DNA of 64,000 nucleotides from Bog-473 sp963836605 (GTDB lineage: Bacteria; Actinomycetota; Acidimicrobiia; Acidimicrobiales; RAAP-2), in assembly GCA_963836605.1 (NCBI GenBank), contig CAWIKB010000009.1, forward strand, positions 930,001 to 994,000. The letters are read 5' to 3'. A program made the position numbers and the translations under genes. Position 1 is the first letter of the stretch. Every line of letters starts with the position of its first letter. Below the pieces are notes generated by a model. That model had not been told where the DNA came from and searched no databases. It worked only from the letters and a program-made list of their open reading frames with translations. Positions 51,296 to 59,257 of the stretch are shown in pieces.

Positions 51296-52297
51296 ATGAG
51301 CGTAGGACTCTCCCTCGCTGCCTTCTTCGTCGGTGCGGTCGTCAGCTTGGCCACGAGCTGGATTCTCGTCTCGCGCCTCGAGCGGGTGGGCGAGCGACTC
51401 GGCCTCTCTGAAGCCCTGCTCGGAATGGTAGCCGCCTTGGCTGCTGACGCACCGGAGATCACGGCCTCCATCACGGCATTGGTGCACCACCAGGCGACCG
51501 TCGGAGCCGGGGTCGTCCTTGGCTCAAATGTCTTCAACCTCGCAGCGTTGCTGGGTCTGGGTGCGGTCGTCGCCAGCCGCATCCGGCTGCACCGAAAAGT
51601 CGTGGTCTTCAGCGGAGCGGTGGCCATGTTGGTCGGCGCCGCCTGCCTCTTGAGCGTGGGAGGCCAGCTCGCTGCGGGGGGCGGCCTGGCCATCGTGCTG
51701 GCCGTACTGGTGCCCTATGTCGCCCTTCTCGGAGCACACCGAAAGATCCTCGCGCGACTCAGGCTGCCGGAGCGGTGGAAGTCGTGGATCAAGGCCGCAA
51801 TCACGGAAGAGGAAAGCGAACTCGAAGAGGCCATCCACCCTCGACGCGGGACCGCTGGCGACGCCCTGATGGCCGGTGGCGCACTGGTGATAGTCATCGT
51901 GGCCAGCGTGGCCATGGAGCGCGGTGCCACCTCACTTGGGGTGCACTTCGGAATTGCTGAGATCATCGTGGGCGGGCTGGTCTTGGCCGCCGTCACCAGC
52001 CTGCCCAATGCAGTCTCGGCAATCTATCTGGCCCGACGAGGCCGGGGCGCAGCCACTCTGAGTACGGCACTCAACTCGAACTCGCTGAACGTGACTGCCG
52101 GCCTGCTGATCCCCGCCGTGGTGATCGGCCTGGCTAAGCCCTCGGGATCAGGCCTGCTCGTTGCCGGCTGGTACGTGGGATTGACCGCGATGACGTTGGG
52201 GCTCGCCTACGCCGGGCACGGCCTACGCCGCGCCGCCGGCGGGTTGATCATCGCAGCTTACGTCGCGTTCGTGCTGGCGCTCCTCGTTGTCAGCTGA
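51296..52297 (+). CDS. Sodium/calcium exchanger family (CaCA) membrane protein
   Basis: 333 residues, about ten helices in two inverted halves. The alpha-repeat motifs are AADAPEITASITALVHHQAT, VGAGVVLGSNVFNLAALLGL in half one and AAVTSLPNAVSAIYLARRGR, TALNSNSLNVTAGLLIP in half two. A cytoplasmic acidic loop (ITEEESELEEAI) separates the halves. Canonical exchangers have Glu and Asp/Asn in both repeats; here the second repeat has SLPNAVSA instead of SxPE, so the ion specificity may differ. Start ATG 51296; the frame runs into the next gene's 5' end. Confidence 0.8.
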   Translation: MSVGLSLAAFFVGAVVSLATSWILVSRLERVGERLGLSEALLGMVAALAADAPEITASITALVHHQATVGAGVVLGSNVFNLAALLGLGAVVASRIRLHRKVVVFSGAVAMLVGAACLLSVGGQLAAGGGLAIVLAVLVPYVALLGAHRKILARLRLPERWKSWIKAAITEEESELEEAIHPRRGTAGDALMAGGALVIVIVASVAMERGATSLGVHFGIAEIIVGGLVLAAVTSLPNAVSAIYLARRGRGAATLSTALNSNSLNVTAGLLIPAVVIGLAKPSGSGLLVAGWYVGLTAMTLGLAYAGHGLRRAAGGLIIAAYVAFVLALLVVS

Positions 52298-52916
52298 CGC
52301 TGCGCCGTTCTCCGATCAGTTGTGTCGGGTGCAGACGCTATCCCCCATTGCAACCTGCGTCACTTGCGACGACAATGGCGAGATCACCCGGACCCTCGAT
52401 TCCTACCGTTGGGGCCTCGTCCCGTTCTTCGCCAAGGACCCCAAGGTCGGCAACCGGGCCTTCAACGCCCGGGCCGAATCGGTGGCCACCAAGCCCATGT
52501 TCCGTCGCACCATCCAGAAGAGACGCATCCTCATCCCCGCCGATGCCTTCTACGAATGGAAGAGGACAGGCGGCCCCAAGGACCCCTACGCCTTCCGGCG
52601 GGCCGATGGGGACCCGATGGTGTTCGCCGGGCTGGCCGAATACTGGAAGGCCCCCGATGACCAATGGCTGGCCTCGGCCACCATCATCACGACCGACGAC
52701 GGCCCCGACATGCACGAGATACATAACCGAATGCCGGTCCTCTTGGAGCGCGACACCTGGGACGAGTGGCTCGACCCGGGCTTGGACGACCCCGACGACC
52801 TGCTCGGCCTGTTACGGCCATCACCGGCCGGGACGCTGGAGCACTACCAGGTGAGTAAGGATGTGGGGAAGGTCGACAATGATGGGGCGTATCTGTTGGA
52901 GCCGGACCGCCTGTAA
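52287..52916 (+). pseudogene. SRAP (YedK/HMCES-like) protein lacking its catalytic N-terminus
   Basis: SRAP proteins protect abasic sites by a thiazolidine link made with Cys2 of an MCGR N-terminus. Here similarity starts only at DDNGEITRTLDSYRWGLVPF (about nucleotide 52368), followed by VGNRAFNARAESVATKPMFR, RRILIPADAFYEWKRTGGPK, VFAGLAEYWKAPDDQWLASA, TIITTDDGPDMHEIHNRMPV and LLERDTWDEWLD. The first 60-80 residues of the family, including Cys2, are missing; the frame upstream encodes SPIATCVT, inside a dispersed 56-bp repeat. The conserved Glu (FYEW) and His (HNRMP) remain, but DNA-protein crosslinking is not expected. Confidence 0.75.
52312..52369 (+). repeat. Dispersed repeat, copy 2
   Basis: Direct-repeat partner of 46360-46415. 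Its 3' edge coincides with the point where SRAP similarity begins, so the repeat marks a recombination junction. Confidence 0.75.
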
Positions 52917-53174
52917 CCGACGCGAATGGACGGGTCGCGATGGACGCACATTCCTACTCCCGGTTCGCGTCTGACCTCCGGTTTGTTTCGATGTCGGTGA
53001 CGGGTGGGTATCTATCTATGTAGCCGCACGTTAGTCACGACGGCCGCCGAGGATCGGGTGCTCGTGGGGCGCCCGGTCCTTGCGCGCAGCAGGCGAGCAG
53101 TAGCCACCCTCGACCATGACCACCTATGCCGTCTACGACGACGCCTACCCCGGCGACACTGTCGGCAAGGTGGC

Positions 53175-53348
53175 TCCGGGATATTCGCCCACGAAGGTCA
53201 GTGCTGGCGGTTCGTGGTCGAGAATCCCGTCGGGCAAGCTGGGCGCTGCATGAACCCTGTCGCGTGGCGGGGGCGGTCGGAGTACCCCACGGGGTGGACG
53301 CCGGTGTGGACCTGCGAGCGGCACGCTGATGGGCTGGAAGGCGCCTAG
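53175..53348 (+). pseudogene. C-terminal piece of a small actinobacterial protein
   Basis: IFAHEGQCWRFVVENPVGQA, CMNPVAWRGRSEYPTGWTPV and WTCERHADGLEGA before the stop resemble the end of a small Cys/Trp/His-rich protein common in actinobacteria (CPEPVxWRGRF...VWxCxxHAxGL). No start codon exists in this frame nearby; the preceding ATG at 53116 (MTTYAVYDDAYPGDTVGKVA) is in another frame. Possibly one gene with a frameshift. The flanking stretches 52917-53174 and 53349-53458 hold nothing recognised. Confidence 0.4.
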
Positions 53349-53458
53349 GCGTTTAGGGACTAGACCCCTGGCGGGCGACGACGTTCACCGCTCCCTGATT
53401 GTAGGCTAGGGCCGTTGCGGGCGACCTGGGAGGCTCGCTCGGCGGATGGAGGGGAATC

Positions 53459-56400
53459 GTGCACTTTGGTCAGAGGCGCTTGCGGTTTCGGTGTCGAACT
53501 AGCTCAGCCGTGGGGCGCCGTCTTGTCCGTTCCTTGGTCGTTCTGCTGGCCCTGTTCGGAACGGTGGGAACGGTCCTTTCAACGGCCACCGAGGCGGGCG
53601 CCTCACCGTCCTGCACCGGCACAACGCTCGTTACCTGCACCTTTTCATTCGGCGGCACGGGCCCCAACGGTCCAACGGACAGCTTCACCGTGCCCGCGGG
53701 GGTGAGCCAGGTGACCATCGACGCAAAGGGCGCACAGGGCGGTGACGCGGTAGAGCCCGGTGTGGTACTTCCCGGAGGGCTCGGTGCCGAGGTGAAGGCC
53801 AGCTTCCCGGTCACTCCTCTGGAGACCCTGTACCTCCGAGTGGGCGGGGCCGGATCGTTCGACTTCGTGGGTGGTGGTGGTGGCGGTGGTGGCTCCTTCG
53901 TGTACCGGACCACATCCCCCCCGGGCCTGCCGGTGGCCGAGGCGAACACCGGCCTGCTGATCGCCGCGGCGGGCGGCGGTGGCAGCGGTGATGCGACCAA
54001 GCCCAGGCCGTGTCCTCCGGAGGGTCGCGCTACGGCGGCGAGCAGCTCAGATTGCCCGATCACCACGCCCGGCGACGGCGGCCAGGTGTTGTGCCTCGGC
54101 GCCAACGGCAACGGCTGCGGCCGCGGCGGCGCCGGCGGTGGCTTGCTGACCAACGGCGATAACGACGGCCTTGCCGAAAACTATCCAGATGGCGGGGGGT
54201 CGTTGGCCTCGAACGGGAGTGTCGGCGGGAACGGGACTATCGGCGAAGGCAACTCCCAGGGCGGATCACCTTGCCCGGACCCGGCAGTCAGCTGCGACGA
54301 CCCCTCTGGCGGCGGCGGCGGAGGCTTTGGCGGTGGGGGTGGCGCTGTTGGCAACGAGGGCGGCGGCGGCGGCGGGTACAACGGCGGCGACGGCGGCGGC
54401 GGGCCGGGCAGCGGCGGCGGTTCGTTTTTCGGTGCGTCGGCCACCGACACGAGCGGGACGGACGGCACCAACGCCGGAAATGGCCAGGTGATCGTCACCT
54501 TCACGAACCCGTCTAACTCCGAGTTCGGCAGCGGCGGCACCGGCGACGGCCAGTTCACCGGCCCGACAGGGGTGGCCGTGGACCCAGACGGCAACGTTTA
54601 CGTCACCGACACCGGCCACGATCGCGTCGAGAAGTTCGCCTCCAGCGGCATCTACCAGTCCAAGTTCGGCAGCGGCGGCAGCAGCAACGGCCAGTTCAAC
54701 GCCCCGGTGGGGGTGGCCGCGGACTCGAATGGCGACGTCTACGTCGTCGACCGCGCCAACCGGCGCGTCGAGAAGTTCGACTCGAGCGGCAATTACGTTT
54801 CCCAGTTCGGCGGCATGGGCACGGGTGGCGGCCAGTTCGGTCTCCCCAACGGGGTGGCGGTGGACTCCGCTGGCGACGTCTACGTCGTCGACACCGGCAA
54901 CAACCGTGTCGAGAAGTTCAACTCCAGCGGCGTCTACCAGTCCCAGTTCGGTACCGCCGGCAGCGGGAACGGCCAGTTCAACACTCCGTTCGGGGTGGCC
55001 GTGGACTCGAATGGCGACGTCTACGTCACCGACCGCGGCAACAACCGCGTCGAGAAGTTCGATTCGAGCGGCACCTACCTGTCCCAGTTCGGTACCGTCG
55101 GCAGCGCGAACGGCCAGTTCAACACCCCCAACGGGGTGGCGGTGGAACCGGACGGCGAAGTGTACGTTGCCGACACACACAACAACCGCGTCGAGAAGTT
55201 CGACTCCAGCGGCACCTACTTGTCCCAGTTCGACAGCGGCGGCCCTGACAACGACCCGTTGAACGGTCCGTTCGGGGTGGCCGTGGACTCCGGGGGCGAC
55301 GTCTACGTCGCCGACACCGGCAACAACCGAATAGTGGTGGACTATGCCGTCCCCCCGAGCGTGACGGCGGACCAGCCGAGCGTGGGTGCGCCGGCAAACA
55401 CTGCAGCCAACGGCACCGGCACCTTCTCCGACTCCGACGATCCGGTCACCATCACCACCAGCACCGGCACCATCAGCCAGTCCGGTTCCCAGAGCGGCAC
55501 GTGGTCCTGGTCGGGGCCCGTCACCACTACGCCCTATACGGTGACGGTCACGGCTACCAACGCTGATGGAGCTACCGCCACCACCAGCTTCACCGTGAAC
55601 CCCACTCTCAGCGCCCTAGCCATCACCTCCCCGGCCCTGCTCCCGGCTGGCACCACGGGTAGCGCGTACAGCCAGGGCCTGACGGCGACCGGCGGCAACA
55701 CGCCCGACACCTGGTCGAGCACCACGACGGCTGGCCAGACGGGCCTGCCTCCTGGGATCACTCTCAGCGGCAGCACCTTGTCGGGGACGCCGACGACGCT
55801 GGGCACCTACACCTTCAACATCGTCGTCACCGACTCGAGCTCGCCTGTCGAAAATGCCACCCAGGCCGAGACGCTGATCGTCACCTCGACGCCGGCGGGG
55901 TTGACCGGGGTGTCCAACACGGCCAACTCCATCAAGCTGTCGTGGATTGCGGTGCCCAATGCGCTGCGCTACAACATCTTCCGATCGAGCACGGGGATGG
56001 CGGGCAGTTACAGCTACGCCTTCAACACCACGGGCACGAGCTGGACCAATACCTTTAGCGGGACGGGGAACACGACCTACTTCTACGAGGTCTCCACCGT
56101 CGTGGGCTCGACCTACGATCAGACGTCGGCCTTTACGAACCCGGTCTCTGTGACCTCCAGGGCCGTGCCGCTCGCACCGACCGGAGTCACCGCCACCGCG
56201 GGGTCGGATGCACAGATCAACGTCTCGTGGAATCCGGTCATGGGGGCGACGAGCTACACCGTCTCCCGTGCCACCACCTCGGGCGGTCCCTACACCGTCC
56301 TGTCCCGTCAGAGCGGTACGACCTACGCCAATAACGGCCTGGCCGGAGGCGCCACTTACTACTACGTGGTCACGGCCACCACGAGTATCGGCACCTCGGC

Positions 56401-56716
56401 CAATTCAACGGAGGCGACGGCCACCACCCTGGCCCGGCCCGTGGCCCCCGTAGCCACCGCGACGGTGGCCAGTACCAAATCGGTCCACGTGGCCTGGAGT
56501 GCGGTGACGGCCACCGGTTCGACGGGGCCGACGACCTATGACGTCTCCCGGGCGACGACCTCTGGTGGTCCCTACACGCTCCAAGCCGTCCTTTCGACGA
56601 CCTCGTGGCCCAACAACGGCCTGACGCACGGCACCACCTACTACTACGTGGTCAAGGCCGTCGTGCCCGGCGTGGGCATCTCGCCCCTGTCGACCGAGGT
56701 CTCGGCAGGCCCTTAG
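53459..56716 (+). CDS. Large secreted Gly-rich / NHL propeller / Ig / FN3 surface protein
   Basis: 1085 residues from GTG 53459. Signal peptide about 1-49 (LVRSLVVLLALFGTVGTVLS). Residues about 55-350: a Gly-rich domain of the type found in bacterial surface proteins and receptor kinases (VTIDAKGAQGGDAVEPG, GGGGGGGGSFVYRTT, GSGGGSFFGAS). Residues about 355-630: six NHL repeats of about 47 residues (GVAVDPDGNVYVTDTGHDRV, GVAVDSAGDVYVVDTGNNRV, and others), forming a six-bladed propeller. Then an Ig-like domain (about 632-715), a putative-Ig He_PIG domain (about 716-810; GLPPGITLSGSTLSGTP) and three FN3 modules (811-903, 904-993, 994-1085). There is no sortase or anchor motif. Probably an adhesin or matrix protein. 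Confidence 0.88.
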   Translation: MHFGQRRLRFRCRTSSAVGRRLVRSLVVLLALFGTVGTVLSTATEAGASPSCTGTTLVTCTFSFGGTGPNGPTDSFTVPAGVSQVTIDAKGAQGGDAVEPGVVLPGGLGAEVKASFPVTPLETLYLRVGGAGSFDFVGGGGGGGGSFVYRTTSPPGLPVAEANTGLLIAAAGGGGSGDATKPRPCPPEGRATAASSSDCPITTPGDGGQVLCLGANGNGCGRGGAGGGLLTNGDNDGLAENYPDGGGSLASNGSVGGNGTIGEGNSQGGSPCPDPAVSCDDPSGGGGGGFGGGGGAVGNEGGGGGGYNGGDGGGGPGSGGGSFFGASATDTSGTDGTNAGNGQVIVTFTNPSNSEFGSGGTGDGQFTGPTGVAVDPDGNVYVTDTGHDRVEKFASSGIYQSKFGSGGSSNGQFNAPVGVAADSNGDVYVVDRANRRVEKFDSSGNYVSQFGGMGTGGGQFGLPNGVAVDSAGDVYVVDTGNNRVEKFNSSGVYQSQFGTAGSGNGQFNTPFGVAVDSNGDVYVTDRGNNRVEKFDSSGTYLSQFGTVGSANGQFNTPNGVAVEPDGEVYVADTHNNRVEKFDSSGTYLSQFDSGGPDNDPLNGPFGVAVDSGGDVYVADTGNNRIVVDYAVPPSVTADQPSVGAPANTAANGTGTFSDSDDPVTITTSTGTISQSGSQSGTWSWSGPVTTTPYTVTVTATNADGATATTSFTVNPTLSALAITSPALLPAGTTGSAYSQGLTATGGNTPDTWSSTTTAGQTGLPPGITLSGSTLSGTPTTLGTYTFNIVVTDSSSPVENATQAETLIVTSTPAGLTGVSNTANSIKLSWIAVPNALRYNIFRSSTGMAGSYSYAFNTTGTSWTNTFSGTGNTTYFYEVSTVVGSTYDQTSAFTNPVSVTSRAVPLAPTGVTATAGSDAQINVSWNPVMGATSYTVSRATTSGGPYTVLSRQSGTTYANNGLAGGATYYYVVTATTSIGTSANSTEATATTLARPVAPVATATVASTKSVHVAWSAVTATGSTGPTTYDVSRATTSGGPYTLQAVLSTTSWPNNGLTHGTTYYYVVKAVVPGVGISPLSTEVSAGP
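54523..55340 (+). repeat. Six tandem copies of a unit of about 141 bases (NHL blades)
   Basis: Period about 47 codons. Conserved segments such as ggccagttcaac, ggggtggccgtggac and cgcgtcgagaagttc recur at each copy. Sequence between blades is nearly uniform, suggesting recent expansion. Confidence 0.85.
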
Positions 56717-56989
56717 GAGAATTCTCGGGAGCCGTCGGTCGAGCACGAGACCGGAGTGAATTCCGCCCAGCCATCTCCATGGGGCAAAGCTACTGCGGGG
56801 TCACGACGGCTCCCAGCGCCACCCGTTGTTGTTCGCGACATCAGAACGTGTTGGAGGACCGACTGGCAACCGAAGTCCACGCCAAGTGGTGGTCGAAAGT
56901 AGCTGGTCAGAGCTTCGCCCGGCGGCTTGAGCCATCACCTAACTTGCCGGACACAATTGCCAGGCCGTCGGGCCGCCAGCACGGTCGGT

Positions 56990-57424
56990 TCACGATTGAA
57001 CATCGACGAGGTTGGCAACACCCAGACCCAGCGAACGTGCCGCTTGAAGGAGCACTCGATCACCAGTCGCCATGACGAGGTCATGGTCGCTCACCGCTTC
57101 AGCAGACGCGAGGTGGATGGCGTCATAGCCGCGCAGGCCCAGACTTTCGGCCAGTGCCCCAGCGCGGTGAACAAGTTCGGTCGTCACTTCCACCACGTCC
57201 AGCTCATCCACCAGATTCTCAAGGCTGCGAACTACGTCACGGAGCGACTTGTCATCGAGACGATCGAGGCGTTGGGCTTGGGCGAGCGCCGCCCGTCCCT
57301 CGGCGTAGACCAAACAAGACGACACCACTCTGTCGGCCTGATCCCACAGGCGAGCACAATTGCCGCTTGCCTCCTCCTCGATCACGATCGGCACGAGGGC
57401 CGACGTATCGAAGTAGACAATCAA
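56990..57424 (-). CDS. VapC family toxin (PIN-domain ribonuclease)
   Basis: 144 residues. Acidic PIN motif residues: Asp in VYFDTSALVPI (residue 6), Glu in VYAEGRAALA, Asp in GLRGYDAIHLASA, Asp in VMATGDRVLLQAA. All four are present, so the nuclease is probably active. VapC enzymes cut tRNA or rRNA and are silenced by their cognate antitoxin, here the Phd-like gene, whose 3' end overlaps this start by four bases. The module sits inside the putative tRNA-Leu island. Confidence 0.9.
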   Translation of the reverse strand: MIVYFDTSALVPIVIEEEASGNCARLWDQADRVVSSCLVYAEGRAALAQAQRLDRLDDKSLRDVVRSLENLVDELDVVEVTTELVHRAGALAESLGLRGYDAIHLASAEAVSDHDLVMATGDRVLLQAARSLGLGVANLVDVQS

Positions 57425-57678
57425 CGGCGCTGGTCAGCCACCAGGTCGCTGACGATGCCCTTGGCCCGGACACGTCGACTCGGTCGGCTTCGAGTCGGAT
57501 TTGGCGCGGGCGTCACAAGTCCTTCCGCTACCAGGCGGTCGAAAGCGCGGCCTCCCGCTATGGGGACGATGCGGGCCACGGCCGAACCGCGATCAGTCAC
57601 CACGACCTCGTCCCCCCCTCGCACACGCTCGAGGTAATCACTCAAGTTGTTCCGAAGTTGTCGAATCCCGACTTCCAT
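57421..57678 (-). CDS. Phd/YefM-type antitoxin
   Basis: 85 residues: MEVGIRQLRNNLSDYLERVR, GGDEVVVTDRGSAVARIVPI is the DNA-binding Phd fold; the remaining tail (about 45-85, Arg/Pro-rich then VRAKGIVSDLVADQRR) would wrap the toxin. It overlaps the VapC start (ATGA). A ten-base palindrome just upstream is the expected autoregulatory operator. Confidence 0.9.
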   Translation of the reverse strand: MEVGIRQLRNNLSDYLERVRGGDEVVVTDRGSAVARIVPIAGGRAFDRLVAEGLVTPAPNPTRSRPSRRVRAKGIVSDLVADQRR

Positions 57679-57685
57679 GAATCGC

Positions 57686-57695
57686 AGTGTACACT
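57686..57695. promoter_or_regulatory. Palindrome AGTGTACACT, probable antitoxin operator
   Basis: Perfect ten-base palindrome seven bases upstream of the antitoxin ATG (57678). A related half, ccactatgtgtcc, lies at about 57703-57715. Confidence 0.6.
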
Positions 57696-57777
57696 ACAGA
57701 ATCCACTATGTGTCCACATTTGCGTCGCCGAGCGATCCGCCCTCGCCGGGAACGTTGGCCGAGTAGTCGCAAAAATC

Positions 57778-57823
57778 GTGTCGGAGGGCGTTGGGGGTGC
57801 TCACTACACGGTGTCGGAGGGGG
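57778..57823 (+). repeat. Two tRNA-Leu 3'-end copies (candidate attachment sites)
   Basis: gtgtcggaggg at 57778-57788 and gtgtcggaggggg at 57811-57823, both in the orientation of the tRNA-Leu 3' end at 59100-59113. The IS481 element begins 28 bases after the second copy. Confidence 0.55.
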
Positions 57824-57890
57824 TGTCTGAGTTCATGAGATAGCGGACACATGTCGCGAGACATCGTGGACACCTCAAGGAGGTGGCCCG

Positions 57891-59057
57891 ATGGAGATGG
57901 CGGCGTACCTAGTGGCAGCAGTGGTGGTCGAAGGCCTGCCGGTCCGTAAGGTGGCCGGGGAGCACGGGGTTTCGAAGACCTGGCTCTACGAGCTGGTGGA
58001 CCGTTACGAGGCCGAAGGCGAGGCGGGCCTGGTGCCGCGCTCGAAACGGCCGCACCGCTCGCCGACCAAGGTGGCTAGTCATTTCGAGGAGGAGATCGTC
58101 CGCACTCGAAAGGAGCTCAGCGAGGCGGGCTTCGACGCCGGGGCCGAGACGATCCGCATGCACCTACGTCACGCCCACCCGCGGGCCAAGGTTCCCTCTG
58201 TCTCGACCATCTGGCGGGTGCTCAAGGCCCGGGGTTTCGTCGTCCCCGAGCCCCACAAGCGCCCCAAGTCCTCCTACAAGCGCTTCATGGCCGATCTGCC
58301 CAACGAGTGCTGGCAGATGGACGTCACCCACGTGCTCTTGGCCAACGGGCGCGAGGTCGAGATCCTCAACGTCATCGACGATCATTCCCGTCTTTGTGTG
58401 TCGTCGGTCGCGCGCACGGTCTTCAAGGCCGTCGACGTGGTGAGCACCTTCTACAAAGCCGCAGGTACCTGGGGTCTTCCCGCCGCCGTGCTCTCTGACA
58501 ACGGCGCCATCTTTACGGCGGCGGCTCGCCGCGGGGTCTGCGTCATGGAGTCCGAACTCCTCTCACTGGGCATCGAGTTCAAGCATTCGAGGCCCTATCA
58601 CCCCCAGACCTGCGGCAAAGTCGAACGATTTCACCAGACCATGAAGAAGTACCTGGCCGCCCACAAGCCGGCCCGTTCCATCTGCGCCCTCCAAGCCCTC
58701 CTCGATGCCTTTGTCGACTACTACAACTCGGTGCGCCCGCATCGGGCGATCGGACGCCGGACGCCCGAGCGAGCTTTCGGCGCCCGGAAGAAGGCTCGGC
58801 CCTCTGGCACCCCCCTCGTCGTCCCGCCGCACTGCCGGGTCCGTCAGGACAAGGTCAACGGGGGCAACGTGACACTGCGCTACAAGAGCACGCTCTTGCA
58901 CATCGGGGTGGGGCGCCGGCACAACGGCAAAGCGGTCTTGATGCTGGTCAAGGACCGTGACGTCCGGATCCTGACCCAAGACGGAGAAGTGATCGGCCAC
59001 CTGACTCTGGACCCGAGGCGGACCTACCAGCCCGCTCGCGCTGGAAATTGTCCATGA
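57891..59057 (+). CDS. IS481 family transposase
   Basis: 388 residues. An N-terminal helix-turn-helix (LPVRKVAGEHGVSKTWLYEL, VDRYEAEGEAGLVPRSKRPH), then the DDE integrase core: first Asp in CWQMDVTHVLLANGREVEI, second Asp in AAVLSDNGAIFTAAAR, Glu in CGKVERFHQTMKKYLA. After YYNSVRPHRAIGRRTPERAF there is a C-terminal beta domain. Intact and full length, so transposition may still occur. ATG 57891 follows the left inverted repeat by 18 bases, with CAAGGAGG upstream. Confidence 0.93.
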   Translation: MEMAAYLVAAVVVEGLPVRKVAGEHGVSKTWLYELVDRYEAEGEAGLVPRSKRPHRSPTKVASHFEEEIVRTRKELSEAGFDAGAETIRMHLRHAHPRAKVPSVSTIWRVLKARGFVVPEPHKRPKSSYKRFMADLPNECWQMDVTHVLLANGREVEILNVIDDHSRLCVSSVARTVFKAVDVVSTFYKAAGTWGLPAAVLSDNGAIFTAAARRGVCVMESELLSLGIEFKHSRPYHPQTCGKVERFHQTMKKYLAAHKPARSICALQALLDAFVDYYNSVRPHRAIGRRTPERAFGARKKARPSGTPLVVPPHCRVRQDKVNGGNVTLRYKSTLLHIGVGRRHNGKAVLMLVKDRDVRILTQDGEVIGHLTLDPRRTYQPARAGNCP

Positions 59058-59092
59058 TGTCTCGCGACAACTGTCCACGATGTCTCGCGACA
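59049..59092 (-). repeat. Duplicated right inverted repeat of the IS481 element
   Basis: Two copies in tandem, 59049-59069 and 59072-59092, period 23, differing at one base (tccatg versus tccacg). Only one copy exists at the left end (57852-57872). Confidence 0.9.
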
Positions 59093-59100
59093 TCACAACG

Positions 59101-59184
59101 TGTCGGAGGGGGGACTTGAACCCCCACGCCCTTGCGGGCACCAGCCCCTCAAGCTGGCGCGTCTGCCTATTCCGCCACTCCGAC
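59101..59184 (-). tRNA. tRNA-Leu (anticodon GAG)
   Basis: 84 bases. Acceptor arm gtcggag pairs with ctccgac and the discriminator base is A. The anticodon stem ccagc/gctgg encloses ttgaggg, giving anticodon GAG. A long variable arm (gtgcccgcaagggcg region) and T-arm gggttcaagtcccc mark a class II leucine tRNA. CCA is not encoded. The gene's 3' end points toward the IS481 element and matches four other short copies in the window. Confidence 0.96.
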
Positions 59185-59257
59185 CAGAGGGCGCGACTCA
59201 GATGAGCGCTCAGCGATGCTAGCGCGTGCCACCTCGGCCACTGAGCGACGCTGGGTA

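Larger units (their letters stand above)
57852..59092 (+). mobile_element. IS481 family insertion sequence, complete
   Basis: 1241 bases bounded by exact 21-base inverted repeats: 57852-57872 (tgtcgcgagacatcgtggac plus a) and 59072-59092. A second right-end copy with one mismatch lies just inside, at 59049-59069. The ends are TGT...ACA, as in the family. No target duplication is obvious (flanks cggacaca and tcacaac). The element ends eight bases from the tRNA-Leu gene. Confidence 0.9.

Noticed and set aside
57154..57843. 229-codon plus-strand frame across the toxin-antitoxin pair
   Set aside because: Antisense to Phd-VapC; no recognisable domain.
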